A stretch of DNA of 44,167 nucleotides from Kurthia senegalensis. GTDB taxonomy: Bacteria > Bacillota > Bacilli > Bacillales_A > Planococcaceae. The stretch lies in contig NZ_HE611068.1 of the NCBI RefSeq assembly GCF_000285595.1, forward strand, positions 1 to 44,167, written 5' to 3'. Position 1 is the stretch's first letter, and each line of letters starts with the position of its first letter. Shown in pieces: positions 8,071 to 15,916 of this stretch. The notes under the pieces are model-generated. The model saw nothing but the letters and a program-made list of their open reading frames with translations. It did no database searches and was not told where the DNA came from. The position numbers and the translations under genes are program-made.

Positions 8071-9930
8071 GTGAAAAAAGTATTTGGTACTTTCCTCATA
8101 CTTGCGGGTATCGGCTTACTCGTCTTACTATTCCAAAAAATCGCTGTAGAATTAACGGATACGAAAGCTTTTAACGACCAGTTCGATGCTTCTGTCCAAA
8201 TTACAGAACCGAACAATTCTATCCCGACTATTTTGAAAGACCGTCATAATCAAACCTTTTCGGAAGAATATACTGAATGGCGTCAACCTGAAAAATTGGC
8301 TGACATTCCCGAATTCATGCAAAATCTATTCATTTATAGTGAAGATGCTAGTTTTTATGATCATATTGGCTTTGATGTTACGGCAATTACCCGTGCATTC
8401 ATGGCGAATAGTGCGAGTGGCGCTTCGTCGCAAGGTGGTAGTACAATTACGCAGCAACTTGTGCGTATGCGCTATTTATCACAAGAAAAATCATATGAGC
8501 GAAAAATGCTCGAAATTTTTTATGCGTATGAACTAGAACGAAAAACAACAAAAGAAGAAATTTTAAACAGCTATTTAAACGAAATGTACTTCTCAAACGG
8601 TGTATATGGTGTTTCCGCTGCTGCTACGTATTATTTCGGAAAGTCACTCGATAAACTTTCACGTGCAGAAATGGCTTTCATTGCGGCAATTCCAAACAAT
8701 CCGAGTTTATACAACCCCGTCAACCATTTCAATAATACGAAAAAACGACAACAACGGTTATTAGATAAAATGGTCGAGAAAAACATTGCGACGAAACAAC
8801 AAGTTGCTTTATGGAAAAAAGAAAAAATTACGTTACATATTAAAAAGAAAAAACAAGCATACCCAGCATACAGCTCATACGTTATGAATGAGCTTACTGC
8901 ACTTATTTCATTACGAGACGGTTATACGAAACGGATGAATATCGTCAAAACATCTCGTGAAAAAGCAGCGATTCAAAAAGAATTAAAAGAACATGTCAAT
9001 GCACTAATCGCTAAAGGGCTCGTCATTGAAACGGCACTTGATCCTGCGAAACAAGGAAAAGATACGAAATCAATCGATGCGATTGTAGCAAAACACAAAA
9101 AACTACAATCCGCTAGTGTCGTCATCGATAATCATACGAAAGAAATCGTCAGCGTATACGGCGGTCTTAAATTCAAACGATATGAATTTAACCGTTCGTA
9201 CCAAGCTGTCCGTCAACCCGGTTCTGCTATTAAACCGCTACTCGATTACGGTCCATACGTAGAATTGTACAATGCCAACCCGAATACGACGGTTAGTGGT
9301 GCACCTTTCTGTAATGGCAACTATTGTCCTGAAAATAAAGGTGGTACGGTCATCGGAAATATTTCGTTAGAAAATGGTTTCAAATACAGTTACAACACTG
9401 TTGCAATTCGCCTATTCCATATCGTCGGTGTCGAAACGGCATTCAGTTATTTAGATCAATTTAATTTCCGTTCGATTACAGAGTTAGACCATCGCTACCC
9501 TTCTGCGTTAGGCGGACTTTATCAAGGCGTTACGACAGCCGAACTCGCAGATGCGTATTCTAGTTTTGCTGATGGAAGCTACGTTCGCACACACGCGATT
9601 CGTAAAGTGAAAAACCGAGACGGCAAAACATTGTATTCATGGCCAACTACTGAAAAACAAGTTTGGTCAACATCAACAACGAGTACGATGCGCTCACTTA
9701 TGAATGCAACGGCCACTTCTGGTACAGGTGCCGACATAAGCGTAAGTGGCACGAACTATATCGGTGCAAAAACAGGTACAACGAATAACTTCTTCGACTT
9801 ATGGACAGCCGGTTTAACAGATGATTATACGTCTGCTGTCTGGATCGGCTACGATACACCGAAGAGCATGGTCAAATTAGAAGATGCAAAAATCCAACAA
9901 AAAATATTTTCTATTATTATGAGTAAATAA
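8071..9930 (+). CDS. pbpD: class A penicillin-binding protein (PBP4/PbpD type)
   Basis: A bifunctional cell-wall synthase of about 619 residues with one N-terminal membrane anchor (residues about 5-25). The glycosyltransferase 51 domain holds catalytic Glu91 in EDASFYDHIGFD and GGSTITQQLVR. The transpeptidase domain has the three penicillin-binding motifs: S385AIK (RQPGSAIKPL), S440YN and K567TGT. Overall similarity and length fit B. subtilis PbpD (624 residues), including FCxxxYCP before the SYN motif. The start is GTG 8071, six bases after GAGGAGG; the ATG at 8056 overlaps that site. It is monocistronic and ends at repeat copy 2, which can act as its terminator. Confidence 0.9.
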   Translation: MKKVFGTFLILAGIGLLVLLFQKIAVELTDTKAFNDQFDASVQITEPNNSIPTILKDRHNQTFSEEYTEWRQPEKLADIPEFMQNLFIYSEDASFYDHIGFDVTAITRAFMANSASGASSQGGSTITQQLVRMRYLSQEKSYERKMLEIFYAYELERKTTKEEILNSYLNEMYFSNGVYGVSAAATYYFGKSLDKLSRAEMAFIAAIPNNPSLYNPVNHFNNTKKRQQRLLDKMVEKNIATKQQVALWKKEKITLHIKKKKQAYPAYSSYVMNELTALISLRDGYTKRMNIVKTSREKAAIQKELKEHVNALIAKGLVIETALDPAKQGKDTKSIDAIVAKHKKLQSASVVIDNHTKEIVSVYGGLKFKRYEFNRSYQAVRQPGSAIKPLLDYGPYVELYNANPNTTVSGAPFCNGNYCPENKGGTVIGNISLENGFKYSYNTVAIRLFHIVGVETAFSYLDQFNFRSITELDHRYPSALGGLYQGVTTAELADAYSSFADGSYVRTHAIRKVKNRDGKTLYSWPTTEKQVWSTSTTSTMRSLMNATATSGTGADISVSGTNYIGAKTGTTNNFFDLWTAGLTDDYTSAVWIGYDTPKSMVKLEDAKIQQKIFSIIMSK

Positions 9931-9944
9931 ATTTGTAATCATAC

Positions 9945-10021
9945 AAAAGAGGCTGGGACAAAACCTTAGTCAATAAGAAAAGACATGCATGATTTGTTTC
10001 AAATCATGCATGTCTTTTTTT
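9945..10021 (+). repeat. hairpin repeat family copy 2 (terminator-like)
   Basis: The 27-base head (GGCTGGGACAAAACC then TTAGTCAATAAG, 9951-9977) is followed by a perfect 19-bp stem starting AAAAGACATGCATGATTTG (9978-9996), loop TTT, the complementary arm (10000-10018) and a T tail. It sits between convergent pbpD and the ABC ATPase gene. The same stem sequence recurs, with small changes, in copies 3 and 4. Confidence 0.85.
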
Positions 10022-10045
10022 ACCTATTAGGAAACCGTTGTTCTT

Positions 10046-10112
10046 CGTTTCGGCCGACGCTTTTCGCGGGCATGGCTTCACCTTATTTTTTTCGTGAGGG
10101 CGCAAAAAAATA
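10046..10112 (+). repeat. conserved module linked to hairpin repeat copy 2
   Basis: The stretch from CGTTTCGGCCGACGC through CGCGGGCATGGCTTCACC to GAGGGCGC is the reverse complement of 20962-21026, with about three quarters identity by eye. In both places it lies just beyond the hairpin arm, in the same relative orientation, so hairpin plus module form a composite element of about 165 bases. Its GC content is higher than that of its surroundings. The following 10113-10190 holds no gene that I can see. Confidence 0.7.
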
Positions 10113-10190
10113 AAGAATAGGCTATCAAATTCAACATCCCTTTTTCTATTAAAGACCGGCATTTTTGCTTATGGACGAGCCATTTTTTTC

Positions 10191-10942
10191 TTATAAATAA
10201 TATTCTAACTGACGATTGAATTTAGCTAAGAATTTTTTCGTTCTCTCTTGTTGTGGATGATTGAAAAACTCTTTCGCTGTATTTTGCTCGACAATCACAC
10301 CTTGGTCCATCAAAATAACCCGATCTGAAACTTGACTAGCAAATTCCATTTCATGTGTAACAATCACCGCTGTGATTTTTGTTTCACGACCGTTTTAATC
10401 ACATTTAATACTTCATCGACTAATTCTGGATCTAGCGCTGACGTCGGTTCATCAAATAAAATAACTTTCGGATTCAAAGCCAGCGCTCTAGCGATAGCAA
10501 TTCGTTGTTTTTGACCACCCGACAAACTGTGTGGGTACGCATTCTCTTTATCTCTCAACCCGACTTTATCAAGTAAATCATATGCTGTTTGTACCGCTTC
10601 TTTTTTCGATTGCTTTTGCACAGTTACGAGCGCTTCAATAATATTTTGTAAAACTGTCATATTTTCAAATAAATTATAACTTTGAAATACCATAGCTGTT
10701 TTACGACGTAGTTGCAACGTCGTCTTTTTCGATACTTTTGGCGCTGTATACGTCACATCATCAATCGTAACTGTTCCTTTTGTAGGTGTTTCTAATAAGT
10801 TCAAACATCTTAATAAAGTAGACTTCCCCGAACCACTCGGTCCTAAAATTGTAATCGTCTCACCTTGTTCGATGTCTAAATCAATTTGTTTTAACACCTC
10901 GTTAGAGCCAAATTTTTTATTTAATCCTTCTACTTTTATCAT
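10191..10942 (-). pseudogene. polar amino-acid ABC transporter ATP-binding protein, frameshifted
   Basis: A GlnQ/TcyC-type ATPase that would energise uptake with the adjacent permease and binding protein. The first reading frame (10364-10942) has Walker [10 protein letters not shown] (about 34-42), the Q-loop MVFQSYNLF, the signature [15 protein letters not shown] and Walker [15 protein letters not shown]. It then stops. Adding one base to the A5 run (plus-strand T5 at 10376-10380) restores a second part with the H-loop [22 protein letters not shown] and a normal C-terminus ending EYYL at 10191. The repaired length is about 250 residues, as in the family. It is either a sequencing error or a recent inactivation. 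The start overlaps the permease stop. Confidence 0.85.
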
Positions 10943-11653
10943 TTAAATGCCTCCATTTTTCTTATTCAAGCGTCTTTCTAAATACATGCTGATTTGCTCT
11001 AAAATTGTACATAGCACCCAATAAATTAAAGCAGCGACGATGTATACTTCGAAAAATTGAGACGTACGCCCCGCAATCATTTTTGCTTCTCCTAAAATTT
11101 CTGGCACGGAAGCAGCAAATGCTAAAGATGTATCTTTCAATAAAATAATAAAATGATTACATAAGTTCGGTAACCCAACTCTTAATGCTTGAGGGAAAAT
11201 AACTCTTCTAAGCGCTTGTGACGTCGTCATTCCGACTGAATAACACGCTTCAAATTGACCTTTATCTACAGATAAAATAGCCGCCCGAATCGTTTCAGAT
11301 AAATAAGCTCCTGAGTTAATTGAAAAAGCTACATAAATAAAATAAATAGCTGGAATAAATGAAATATCCCAGTTAAGACCGTAACTTTCGTTTAATGCTC
11401 GAATAACGATTGGAATTCCATAATACGATAAGAAAATTTGTACGAGTAGCGGTGTCCCACGAACAAATGAAACGAATAAAACGACTAATTGTTTTAAAAC
11501 AGGCACGTTATAAATTCGAATTAGTGCACAAGCTAATGCAATAATTAACCCGACGACGAAAGCAATTAATGCAATCGTTAGCGAGACAGGAACACCTTTT
11601 AAAATTGCGGGTAAAGAATCTAACATATATTGATAATCTAATAAGTCACTCAT
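10943..11653 (-). CDS. polar amino-acid ABC transporter permease
   Basis: An inner-membrane permease of the HisM/GlnP type, about 236 residues with five hydrophobic segments. It shows the N-terminal LKGVPVSLTIALIAFVVGLI pattern, FVRGTPLLVQIFL and the EAA-like loop EACYSVGMTTSQALRRVIFPQAL (about 150-172) that contacts the ATPase. The start is ATG 11653 with AAGG upstream; a TTG three bases earlier is an alternative. The ATPase gene follows with no gap, so the two are coupled. The binding-protein gene lies 72 bases upstream, beyond a hairpin. Confidence 0.88.
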   Translation of the reverse strand: MSDLLDYQYMLDSLPAILKGVPVSLTIALIAFVVGLIIALACALIRIYNVPVLKQLVVLFVSFVRGTPLLVQIFLSYYGIPIVIRALNESYGLNWDISFIPAIYFIYVAFSINSGAYLSETIRAAILSVDKGQFEACYSVGMTTSQALRRVIFPQALRVGLPNLCNHFIILLKDTSLAFAASVPEILGEAKMIAGRTSQFFEVYIVAALIYWVLCTILEQISMYLERRLNKKNGGI

Positions 11654-11688
11654 CAATTGATACCTTCCACTTCTATTAAGATAAAGAA

Positions 11689-11714
11689 AGAGACCCTCAA
11701 TTTATCGGATCCCT
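11689..11714 (-). terminator. leaky hairpin between binding protein and permease genes
   Basis: On the minus strand AGGGATCC (11707-11714) pairs with GGGTCTCT (11689-11696), with two G-U pairs, followed by TTCTTTATC. A weak terminator here would leave more transcript for the binding protein than for permease and ATPase, which is common in ABC uptake operons. The attenuating role is inferred. Confidence 0.45.
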
Positions 11715-11725
11715 TTCCATTTCAA

Positions 11726-12544
11726 CTATTTCGTGTAATCAACGTCAAACCACTCTTTTGAAAGTTCAGAAAGTTTGCCGTTCTCTTTTAATGCTTGTAA
11801 AGCGTCGTCGATTTTTTTAATTAACGCTTTTCCTTCAGCATCTTGTCGTGCAATAAATAATGTCGGTTCTTTTTTAATTGGCTCGCCAACAGCTTCAATA
11901 TGTAGCCCTTGAACTTCTGCTTTTGTTTTCGCCATAATTGGATCATTAACCGTCGCATCGATACGACCATTTTCAATATCTTCTAAAATTGTCGTAATAT
12001 CTTGCTCATAATATGTGATTTTTAAAATGTTCCCATTTTCTTTATTCCAATCTTCAACAATTCGAGTAAATGAATCCCCTACTGTTAAACCGATTTTCTT
12101 CCCTTTTAAATCTTCTAACGATTGAATATTTTTTTCATTGCCTTTTTTAACGATAATTTGTGACACCGAGTTGAAGTACGGTGTTTCTGTTAACGTATAT
12201 TTCGCTACACGGTCTGGATTAGATGTAATTTGATTCGCTAACAATTGAAATTTATTAGAATCTAAACCGACAAATAGTGAATCCCATGGACCGGCTATAA
12301 ATTCAAATTTCAAACTAGGATCTTGTTTTTCAACTAAACGTAAAACCTCTAAATCATATCCCGTTAGCTTCCCATCTTTATCTTCAAAAGAAAATGGATT
12401 GTATGTCCCCATCGTCCCTACTTTAATGGTTTGTACCCCATCTTTTTCACCAGACTTCGTCGATTCATCTGATTTAGATGAACATGCAGCTAACGTAAAT
12501 ACAGCTGTCAAAATAGCAAATAGTGCGATTAATTTTGATTTCAT
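11726..12544 (-). CDS. amino-acid ABC transporter substrate-binding lipoprotein
   Basis: A family 3 solute-binding protein of 272 residues. A lipoprotein signal peptide ends in the lipobox LAAC (Cys at about 21), followed by a Ser/Asp/Lys-rich linker. The binding domain opens with IKVGTMGTYNPFSFEDKDGKLTGYDLEV, typical of polar amino-acid binders, and has LEDLKGKKIGLTVGDSF and a late NGRIDATVNDP segment. It would capture the substrate outside the membrane for the permease and ATPase encoded downstream. The exact substrate is unknown; the neighbouring flavin oxidase and dehydrogenase suggest an N-methylated or related amino acid. Confidence 0.88.
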   Translation of the reverse strand: MKSKLIALFAILTAVFTLAACSSKSDESTKSGEKDGVQTIKVGTMGTYNPFSFEDKDGKLTGYDLEVLRLVEKQDPSLKFEFIAGPWDSLFVGLDSNKFQLLANQITSNPDRVAKYTLTETPYFNSVSQIIVKKGNEKNIQSLEDLKGKKIGLTVGDSFTRIVEDWNKENGNILKITYYEQDITTILEDIENGRIDATVNDPIMAKTKAEVQGLHIEAVGEPIKKEPTLFIARQDAEGKALIKKIDDALQALKENGKLSELSKEWFDVDYTK

Positions 12545-12567
12545 TGTGCAATCCCCTTATATCTCGA

Positions 12568-13374
12568 TTATTGTGTTAATAGCCCTGCATCCAATACGTA
12601 CTGACTCCCTGTTACGTAACGTGCTTTATCACTCGCTAAAAATAGAATTGAATTCGCCACATCTTCAACTTCAACCCATGGTACAGGTAATAAGTTACCA
12701 GCAGAACGTTCTGCAATTTCAATTGGCGTAGCGCCTTCCATTTCAGCTAATCCATCATTCATCGGTGTGTTCACACCTGTTGGGTGAATACTAATTACAC
12801 GAATGCCATGCGGTGCTAATTCAATTGCTTGTGACTTCGTTAAACCGACTAAGCCATGTTTTGATGCAGCATAATGTGAAATACGATTCATCCCACGCAA
12901 GCCAGCAACAGAGGAATTGTAAAGAATGACACCACTTTGTTGTTTGATCATATGTGGAATTACATATTTAGATACTAACCAGCCACCTTTTAAGTTAATA
13001 TCAATCATTGAATCCCATTCTTCTTCCGTTAACTCATACGATAAACCGTATGCACAAATCCCTGCATTACTAAATAATACGTCGATTGTTCCGAAAGCTT
13101 CGATTCCTTTTTCAACTGCGTATTGAACATCAGTTGCTTTTCGAACGTCCCCAGCAAAAATTTCAATTTTCCCACCGACTGCTTGCACATCTTCTTTTAA
13201 TTTTTCTAAGTCGTCATTTGAAGAACGATTATATGCTGGATACTCAATTTTTTCGCCTAAATCAAATGCGATAATATTAGCGCCTTCTTTTGCAAAAGCT
13301 AAAGCAACACCTCTCCCTTGTCCTTTCGCTGCCCCTGTAATAAATACGGTTTTATTCTCAAATTCTTGTGTCAT
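12568..13374 (-). CDS. short-chain dehydrogenase/reductase
   Basis: A 268-residue classical SDR. The nucleotide loop is TGAAKGQGRG (about 14-23), with FSNAGI at 101-106 and a catalytic triad of Ser154 or 155, Tyr168 and Lys172 (HYAASKHG). The KGQGRG loop and the insert after FDLG resemble the carveol-dehydrogenase-like SDR group. An acidic residue ends the second strand (FDLG), which favours NAD(H). The substrate is not predictable. It lies 23 bases upstream of the binding-protein gene and 12 bases downstream of the AhpD-like gene, so it is part of the same operon. Confidence 0.82.
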   Translation of the reverse strand: MTQEFENKTVFITGAAKGQGRGVALAFAKEGANIIAFDLGEKIEYPAYNRSSNDDLEKLKEDVQAVGGKIEIFAGDVRKATDVQYAVEKGIEAFGTIDVLFSNAGICAYGLSYELTEEEWDSMIDINLKGGWLVSKYVIPHMIKQQSGVILYNSSVAGLRGMNRISHYAASKHGLVGLTKSQAIELAPHGIRVISIHPTGVNTPMNDGLAEMEGATPIEIAERSAGNLLPVPWVEVEDVANSILFLASDKARYVTGSQYVLDAGLLTQ

Positions 13375-13386
13375 TAGAAAGCTCCT

Positions 13387-13910
13387 CTACTTTTTCGTGT
13401 ATGGTAATAAAATATCGTCTAATTCTACTTTTAAAGCAGTATTAATTAAATTCGTAGCAATCATCATGCTACCAAATGCCGTAATCAAAACGATTTGTTG
13501 CTCAGAATAACGCTCTTTTAATTTATCAAAAAGAGATGCAGGAATCGTTTCAGGGCTACTTACGAGTAAGCGTCCATATTCCATTAAATCTTGCTCTTCT
13601 TCCGTAAACGCAAAGTTTTCAAAATCAATGCCTAAGTCATCTAATATTTTTTTGAAAAACATTGAACAAATTAAACATTCATTTTTCGTTGAAATTGCAT
13701 AGCAATAAAAATTAGTGGCACGCTCTCCTACTACTTTTGCTACTTCCTCTTGTAATGGATACCATTCCATCAATGCTTTGAAAGATGGAACAGAATGCAA
13801 TAACGTTTTTTCATATTCGTAATACGCCCGTGACGTTGGATTTGATCTTCAAACTCCGCTTTCGCCTCATCTGTCGCTGTTTCATACTCAACTTGCGATA
13901 CATATGCCAT
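13387..13910 (-). pseudogene. carboxymuconolactone decarboxylase/AhpD-like protein, frameshifted
   Basis: The ATG at 13910 follows AGGAGTG and encodes MAYVSQVEYETATDEAKAEF up to an A6 run (plus-strand T6 at 13806-13811). One more A there joins this to the remaining 137 codons, giving about 174 residues, which is the family's size. The core has the CxxC motif in NECLICSMFF, like the AhpD redox pair, but the histidine usually found three residues after the second Cys is Phe. The family contains peroxidase-like redox proteins and decarboxylases. It is the first gene of a five-gene operon. The frameshift may be a sequencing error. Confidence 0.72.
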
Positions 13911-13956
13911 TTTAAAACACTCCTATTTCGCTATTATTCAGAACAATAAAACTAAA

Positions 13957-14039
13957 TTGAATATTTTTCTTGAATAAAGTATAGTAAACAGGTAGGAAAA
14001 ATTCAATTTACTTTTTTGAATAGTTTTATTTTTTGAATT
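13957..14039. promoter_or_regulatory. cluster of TTGAAT motifs, possible operator region
   Basis: TTGAATA occurs at 13957, 13970 and 14016, TTGAATT at 14033, and the inverse ATTCAA at 14001. The first two are spaced 13 bases apart. They lie between the divergent AhpD-like and oxidase genes and overlap the minus-strand promoter. A shared regulator is possible, but the region is very A/T-rich. Confidence 0.35.
13978..14006 (-). promoter_or_regulatory. sigma-A promoter of the AhpD-SDR-ABC operon
   Basis: On the minus strand there is a -35 TTGAAT (14001-14006), a 17-bp spacer and a -10 TATACT (13978-13983), about 68 bases upstream of the ATG at 13910. Confidence 0.6.
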
Positions 14040-14132
14040 TTATTTGTATAAACGCATTTATCTATTTATATTTACAGTTATTTTTTATAAACTACAGTTC
14101 ACATACATAGTTAAAGAAACGAGGTTCTTCAA

Positions 14133-15263
14133 ATGCATTATGATCATATTATTGTAGGCGCCGGTTCAATGGGCGTTGCTGCTGGGTATTTTTTAGCTAA
14201 AAAAGGACAAAATGTTTTATTGTTAGATGCATTTAATCCTCCACATGACCACGCTAGTCATCACGGTGAAACACGTCTCATCCGATACGCTTACGGCGAA
14301 GGTCTTTACTACGTTCCAATGGCACTACGCGCAAAGGAACTTTGGGAACAATTGCAACGACAAACGGATGAAACGATTTTCCATCAAACTGGCATTGTTA
14401 ATATTGGCTACAAAGACCATCCCTTTATGAACAACGTCATCGCAAGTGCAAAACAATTTGATTTACCATTAGAAGTGTTAAGTGCTGATGAGATTCAAGA
14501 AAAATGGGCAGGCATACACATTCCTAAAAAGTTAATTGGCTGTTTCGAACCGACTTCTGGCGTATTGCGCGTCGAAAACTGTATTCGTAGTTATCGAACA
14601 CTTGCTGAAAAAGAAGGTGCGACGATTCGAACGAATAGTAAAGTAGTAGCTGTACGTTCGGTTGGCGACATCGTCGAAGTAGAACTAGCAACAGGCGAAC
14701 GATTTACGGCGAATACAGCGATCATTTCTGTCGGTGCTTGGGCAAAACAATTGCTTCACTCACTCGCTCTCGACTTACCACTCAATCCAATCCGAAAAAC
14801 ATTTGCTTGGTATGAAGCAGAAGAAGCGCTATATGATCAACAAAACTTTCCGGGTTTCGCTTTTGATTTTGACGGGGAAGCGTATTATGGCTTCCCATCA
14901 ATTGATGGTGCTGGGTTAAAAATTGGACGTCACGATGGCGGGGATTCCATCAACCCGGATGAAGCACGTGTTCCTTTTGGGGACATAGTAGAAGATAAAA
15001 GTGACCTCGATGCGTTTCTCCAAACATATATGCCGAAAGTCGGTCCAATGAAATTTGGAAAAACGTGTATGTACTCGATGACCCCTGATGAAGATTTCAT
15101 TATTGATCGTCACCCGAATCATTCCAACATTACGATTGCAGCAGGTTTTTCTGGTCATGGCTTTAAATTTGCGAGCGTTGTAGGTGAAATTTTAAGCGAC
15201 CTCGCAATGAACGAAAAACCACAATTCGACCTAACCCCCTTCTCCATCAATCGTTTTAAATAA
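14133..15263 (+). CDS. solA: N-methyl-L-amino-acid oxidase (SolA/monomeric sarcosine oxidase family)
   Basis: A 376-residue flavoenzyme that demethylates N-methyl amino acids oxidatively, giving formaldehyde and hydrogen peroxide. The N-terminal FAD fold is HIIVGAGSMGVAAGYFLAKKG, with HHGETRLIRYAYGEG matching the family active-site arginine segment. Cys312 in GKTCMYSMTPDEDFIIDRHP is the position of covalent FAD attachment. FSGHGFKFASVVGE closes the flavin site. Sarcosine and N-methyltryptophan are the known substrates in the family; which is used here is open. A GAGG site precedes the ATG. It is divergent from the AhpD-SDR-ABC operon, which could bring in the substrate and handle the peroxide. 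Confidence 0.88.
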   Translation: MHYDHIIVGAGSMGVAAGYFLAKKGQNVLLLDAFNPPHDHASHHGETRLIRYAYGEGLYYVPMALRAKELWEQLQRQTDETIFHQTGIVNIGYKDHPFMNNVIASAKQFDLPLEVLSADEIQEKWAGIHIPKKLIGCFEPTSGVLRVENCIRSYRTLAEKEGATIRTNSKVVAVRSVGDIVEVELATGERFTANTAIISVGAWAKQLLHSLALDLPLNPIRKTFAWYEAEEALYDQQNFPGFAFDFDGEAYYGFPSIDGAGLKIGRHDGGDSINPDEARVPFGDIVEDKSDLDAFLQTYMPKVGPMKFGKTCMYSMTPDEDFIIDRHPNHSNITIAAGFSGHGFKFASVVGEILSDLAMNEKPQFDLTPFSINRFK

Positions 15264-15267
15264 AACC

Positions 15268-15342
15268 AAAAAGACATGCACGATTTGATTCAAATCATGC
15301 ATGTCTTTTCTTATTGACGAAGATTTTGTCCTAGACTTTTTA
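15268..15342 (-). repeat. hairpin repeat family copy 3
   Basis: In minus orientation the head (GTCTAGGACAAAATC then TTCGTCAATAAG) runs from about 15336 to 15310. A near-perfect stem follows (15291-15309 with 15269-15287, one C/A mismatch) with T-rich tail. It lies five bases after the oxidase stop and just after the end of the minus-strand YufK-like gene, so it is again at a convergent junction. Confidence 0.82.
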
Positions 15343-15349
15343 TTTGTAT

Positions 15350-15915
15350 TTAATTAAAAGGCAAGCTAGAAACGATGCCGTTATACAATTTGAAAATAGC
15401 GTATACGACTAAAGTCAAAAGCAGAATCCACATCGTTATTTCAAATAACATAATGCCTAAAATAGAACCGAATGATAAGTAATCACTCAACTTGTATGTA
15501 ACGAAAATAAAATAAAAAATAGCTGATAGTAAAAAATACCGACGAGAAGAAATACATTCGCTAATCCGGCAACAGACGCTAATGCCCCGAAGAAAAAAAT
15601 GACGACGCCAGCGTTCGCTTTGTTTTCCATCGCTTTATCAATACTGTCTTTCGTAAAGAAAAGCATGCCAACATCGTGAATCGTTTCGCCGATTAATTTT
15701 AAAGCTGAAAAAACCATGAAATAAATAAGCGAAAATACAATAAGTAATAAAATACGCATTTGAACGTCTGATAAAAACTCATGCATTCCTCCGTACACGC
15801 CAATTTTATGGAATAAAATAACCGCTTCATTCACACTGTATAAACCGAATGTCAAACTGAATAAAACGATTGTAATGAGTGGCAAATAACTATAAAGATA
15901 TGGGTTTTTAATCAT
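15350..15915 (-). pseudogene. yufK: DUF5366 membrane protein (YufK-like), frameshifted
   Basis: The ATG at 15915 (AGAGGA upstream) opens a membrane protein with about five hydrophobic segments; LIYFMVFSALKLIGETI and LLFFTKD match my memory of YufK. The frame breaks at a T6 run (plus-strand A6, 15531-15536) and ends early after HTS. One extra base gives FLLSAIFYFIFVTYKLSDYL and a normal tail ending SSLPFN at 15350, about 188 residues as expected (YufK about 185). Function unknown. It starts directly after the M17-like gene's stop, so the two are co-transcribed. Confidence 0.75.
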
Positions 15916-15916
15916 A

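Noticed and set aside
10376-10380. Programmed -1 frameshift in the ABC ATPase gene
   Set aside because: The slip site is only A-AAA, there is no proper slippery heptamer and no clear downstream structure. A one-base sequencing deficit is simpler, because other nearby genes show the same defect.
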